Below are positions 6,107 through 7,225 of a stretch of 7,225 bases of DNA, piece by piece; the first letter of the stretch is position 1; each line of letters begins with the position of its first letter. Source of the DNA: Proteobacteria bacterium UBA3413 (GTDB taxonomy: Bacteria > Pseudomonadota > Gammaproteobacteria > Magnimaribacterales > D2472); contig DEOR01000012.1 in NCBI GenBank assembly GCA_002358345.1, positions 1 through 7,225 on the forward strand, written 5' to 3'. The position numbers were made by a program, and so were the translations under genes. Below the pieces are notes generated by a model, which had not been told where the DNA came from, searched no databases, and saw nothing but the letters and a program-made list of their open reading frames with translations.

Positions 6107-6129
6107 TTTTTTCTCCGGAGAAATTCTCC
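6107..6129 (-). promoter_or_regulatory. ompW leader: alternating hairpins over the ribosome binding site
   Basis: In the coding direction the last 23 bases before ATG 6106 hold GGAGAA, TTTCTCC, GGAGAAA in tandem, then As. The middle pyrimidine block can pair with the upstream purine block (stem GGAGA/UCUCC, 6129-6117), leaving the Shine-Dalgarno free. Alternatively it pairs with the downstream one (UUUCU/AGAAA around CCGG, 6123-6110), hiding it. The two structures are mutually exclusive. Confidence 0.4.
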
Positions 6130-6143
6130 AATTTTTTTTTAAG

Positions 6144-6205
6144 TCCTAGGAAATTTCCTTTTAGTGTTGTCTTTTAAATGATGGCCATAGGGTCAAATCA
6201 CGGTT
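6144..6205 (-). promoter_or_regulatory. shared upstream module, ompW copy
   Basis: A 62-bp region upstream of ompW that aligns with 6850-6913 upstream of the carbonic anhydrase at 48 of 62 positions by hand count, with two one-base gaps. In the coding direction its conserved blocks are TGATTTGA, then 13 variable bases, ATTTAAAAG, six variable bases, CTAAAA and the perfect palindrome GGAAATTTCC (6158-6149) followed by TAGGA. No canonical sigma-70 -35/-10 pair with normal spacing fits these blocks. The promoter and a regulator site probably lie within it; their identity cannot be read from sequence. Confidence 0.6.
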
Positions 6206-6215
6206 GAAATATATA

Positions 6216-6806
6216 TTAAGTAACTGGAATTAAGGATCCTGACTCAACTTCATAAATATACCCGTAGACTGAAATTGCATCTGAGACCAGGGGATGACTT
6301 TGAATAGCTAAGACGTCGTGTTTGACAGTATCATGAAGCCCTTTAAATGTAAGCCAGTTGATGTTGTGGCCCTCAGTTGTACCAGGTTTGGATGAGGAGT
6401 TGCCAGAGGCTTCATTATTTCTCCATTCCTGGCCATCAAATGTTGCCGTGTCTAAATTGCCCTCTAAAAGAGAAGCCATGATTTCATTTGTAAAGAGTTC
6501 CATTCCACAGTTGGTATGTTGTATAACAAACCATTCGTTAGTTCCTAGCAACTTGTGTGATATTACAAGGGATCGAATTGCATCTTCAGAGGCTCTGCCC
6601 CCCGCGTTTCTAACTATATGGGCATCTCCCTCATTTAATCCAGCAAATTTTGCCGGATCCAGCCTTGCATCCATGCATGTCAAGATTGCAAATTTTCTTC
6701 CTGGAAAAATAGGTAGCTCGCCTTTTGTAAAGCTATCTTTATAAAGGTTGTTAGAGGAAATCACTTCGCTGTGAATTTTTGAAGTTTGATTATTGCCAAT
6801 TGTCAT
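6216..6806 (-). CDS. beta-class carbonic anhydrase
   Basis: Zinc enzyme interconverting CO2 and bicarbonate in the cytosol. The 196-aa product carries the beta-class zinc site: C44 with the D46/R48 dyad (CMDARLDP), then H97 and C100 (HTNCGM), plus RNAGGR at 66-71. The pattern FTKGELPIFPGRKFAILTCMDARLDPAKFAGLNEGDAHIVRNAGG (short pieces: KGELP, CMDARLDP, GDAHIVRNAGG) and the ending YGYIYEVESGSLIPVT resemble the Mycobacterium Rv1284-type subgroup. It is longer than that 163-aa protein because of a polar Ser/Gly/Asn-rich insertion around residues 112-150. No signal peptide. ATG 6806 follows GGAG by 5 nt. It is probably transcribed from its own promoter, possibly reading on into ompW, as no terminator is seen between them. 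Confidence 0.93.
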   Translation of the reverse strand: MTIGNNQTSKIHSEVISSNNLYKDSFTKGELPIFPGRKFAILTCMDARLDPAKFAGLNEGDAHIVRNAGGRASEDAIRSLVISHKLLGTNEWFVIQHTNCGMELFTNEIMASLLEGNLDTATFDGQEWRNNEASGNSSSKPGTTEGHNINWLTFKGLHDTVKHDVLAIQSHPLVSDAISVYGYIYEVESGSLIPVT

Positions 6807-6817
6807 AAGTTCTCCAT

Positions 6818-6831
6818 AAGCTAAAAAGCTT
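6818..6831 (-). promoter_or_regulatory. small hairpin in the carbonic anhydrase leader
   Basis: A perfect 5-bp stem with 4-nt loop (AAGCT-TTTT-AGCTT in the coding direction) ends just before TATGGAGAACTT and the ATG at 6806. It sits about 11 nt from the start codon and leaves the GGAG site unpaired. The ATG at 6817 opens a four-codon out-of-frame ORF (MENL) whose TGA overlaps the real start, though that ATG is more likely just part of the ribosome binding site. Confidence 0.3.
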
Positions 6832-6849
6832 GATAAGTAAAAAATTAAA

Positions 6850-6913
6850 TCTTAGGAAAATTTCCGTTTTAGCACTTTCTTTTAAATCCCCGCAATAAGA
6901 TCAAATCAGGATT
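6850..6913 (-). promoter_or_regulatory. shared upstream module, carbonic anhydrase copy
   Basis: The second copy of the module described at 6144-6205. It keeps the same block order and spacing (TGATTTGA, 13 bases, ATTTAAAAG, six bases, CTAAAA). The palindrome here is GGAAATTTTCC in the coding direction (6865-6855), one base longer, and one C is added before it. Forty-three bases separate it from ATG 6806, against 37 for ompW. The two downstream genes are unrelated, so the conservation is regulatory rather than a gene duplication. Confidence 0.6.
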
Positions 6914-6927
6914 AATTACACTTTATT

Positions 6928-6962
6928 AGAAAAAAGAAAATTGTAAATAGTCTATTTTTACA
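6928..6962 (-). terminator. possible weak terminator after the hydrolase gene
   Basis: On the minus strand TGTAAA (6962-6957) pairs with TTTACA (6947-6942), with an AT-rich inner extension and a GAC loop, followed by a T-rich tract (complement of 6941-6928). The stem is short and AT-rich, so it would be weak. It lies 21 nt beyond the hydrolase stop codon. Confidence 0.35.
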
Positions 6963-6982
6963 TACTACTTTGTAAAAAATTT

Positions 6983-7225
6983 CTAAATTTTTAATGTCTT
7001 TGCAAAGCTAAAGATATCACCGGCAAGAATATCTGGGTTTTCTAGGGCTGCAAAATGCCCTCCTGGATATTGATTCCACTGAGCAATATTATAAATTTTT
7101 TCTGCATGAGCCCTAGGAGGTCTTGCAATTTCATTCTCAAAAATCGCGCCTGCCATCGGTTGGCTTATCTTATTAAAACTAAAACCAATTGGTCCATTCT
7201 CATAATAAAGCCTTGCAGATGATGT
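6983..7225 (-). CDS. C-terminal part of an epoxide hydrolase-like alpha/beta hydrolase
   Basis: Only the last 80 residues are in the window; the start lies beyond the right edge. The visible part begins SSARLYYENGPIGFSF and contains PPRAHAEKIYNIAQWNQYP, then GGHFAALENPDILAGDIFSFAKTLK before the stop at 6985-6983. The GGHFAALE motif with its catalytic histidine and the preceding YNI..W pattern are typical of the epoxide hydrolase branch (EHN-domain family) of alpha/beta hydrolases. That family opens epoxides to diols using an Asp nucleophile, which would be in the missing part. The physiological substrate cannot be inferred. Related alpha/beta hydrolases such as haloalkane dehalogenases are less likely given the SSxRLYYE start. 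Confidence 0.85.
   Translation of the reverse strand, partial: TSSARLYYENGPIGFSFNKISQPMAGAIFENEIARPPRAHAEKIYNIAQWNQYPGGHFAALENPDILAGDIFSFAKTLKI

Noticed and set aside
6358..6744. Plus-strand 128-codon open frame
   Set aside because: Antisense to the carbonic anhydrase zinc-site region; it mirrors the codon bias of the true gene and resembles no known family.

Overview
The window is AT-rich and looks like the chromosome of a gammaproteobacterium. The clearest sign is the left-hand gene order: pepP facing away from a small coiled-coil gene, then zapA, the 6S RNA gene (ssrS) and a 5-formyltetrahydrofolate cyclo-ligase gene. This is the classical gammaproteobacterial pepP-zapA-ssrS-ygfA neighbourhood. 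The low GC, tight packing and overlapping genes would suit a streamlined, perhaps marine, lineage; that placement is inference, and I cannot name the species.

Layout. 1-1214 (minus) is Xaa-Pro aminopeptidase PepP, cut by the window's left edge. 1286-1760 (plus) holds a short coiled-coil protein (TIGR02449-like) overlapping ZapA. 1772-1973 is the 6S RNA with its own promoter, leading directly into the cyclo-ligase gene (1989-2555), which meets a convergent HxlR-type regulator gene (2552-2890, minus). The regulator is divergent from a three-gene run: 1-Cys peroxiredoxin (2994-3647), serine acetyltransferase CysE (3658-4425) and a cysteine synthase-like PLP enzyme (4422-5399). Right of a minus-strand terminator (5398-5444) everything is on the minus strand: an OmpW-type outer-membrane barrel gene broken by one extra base (5449-6106), a beta-carbonic anhydrase (6216-6806), and the C-terminal end of an epoxide-hydrolase-like alpha/beta hydrolase (6983 to the right edge).

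How the parts fit. The left block is housekeeping: cell-division accessory factors, a global RNA polymerase regulator and folate repair. The middle block reads as a thiol/redox unit: an HxlR regulator with the family's N-terminal cysteine faces a peroxide-reducing enzyme co-directional with both steps of cysteine synthesis from serine. An imperfect palindrome sits in the shared promoter region. In the right block, two unrelated genes (ompW and the carbonic anhydrase) carry a similar ~62-bp upstream module containing a GGAAATTTCC palindrome, which suggests a shared regulator.

Most notable for follow-up: the duplicated upstream module; the redox-sensor/peroxiredoxin/cysteine unit; the single-base frameshift in ompW; two mutually exclusive hairpins over the ompW ribosome binding site; and a predicted near-leaderless GTG start for the regulator. 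I found no CRISPR array, tRNA, rRNA, insertion sequence or phage gene.
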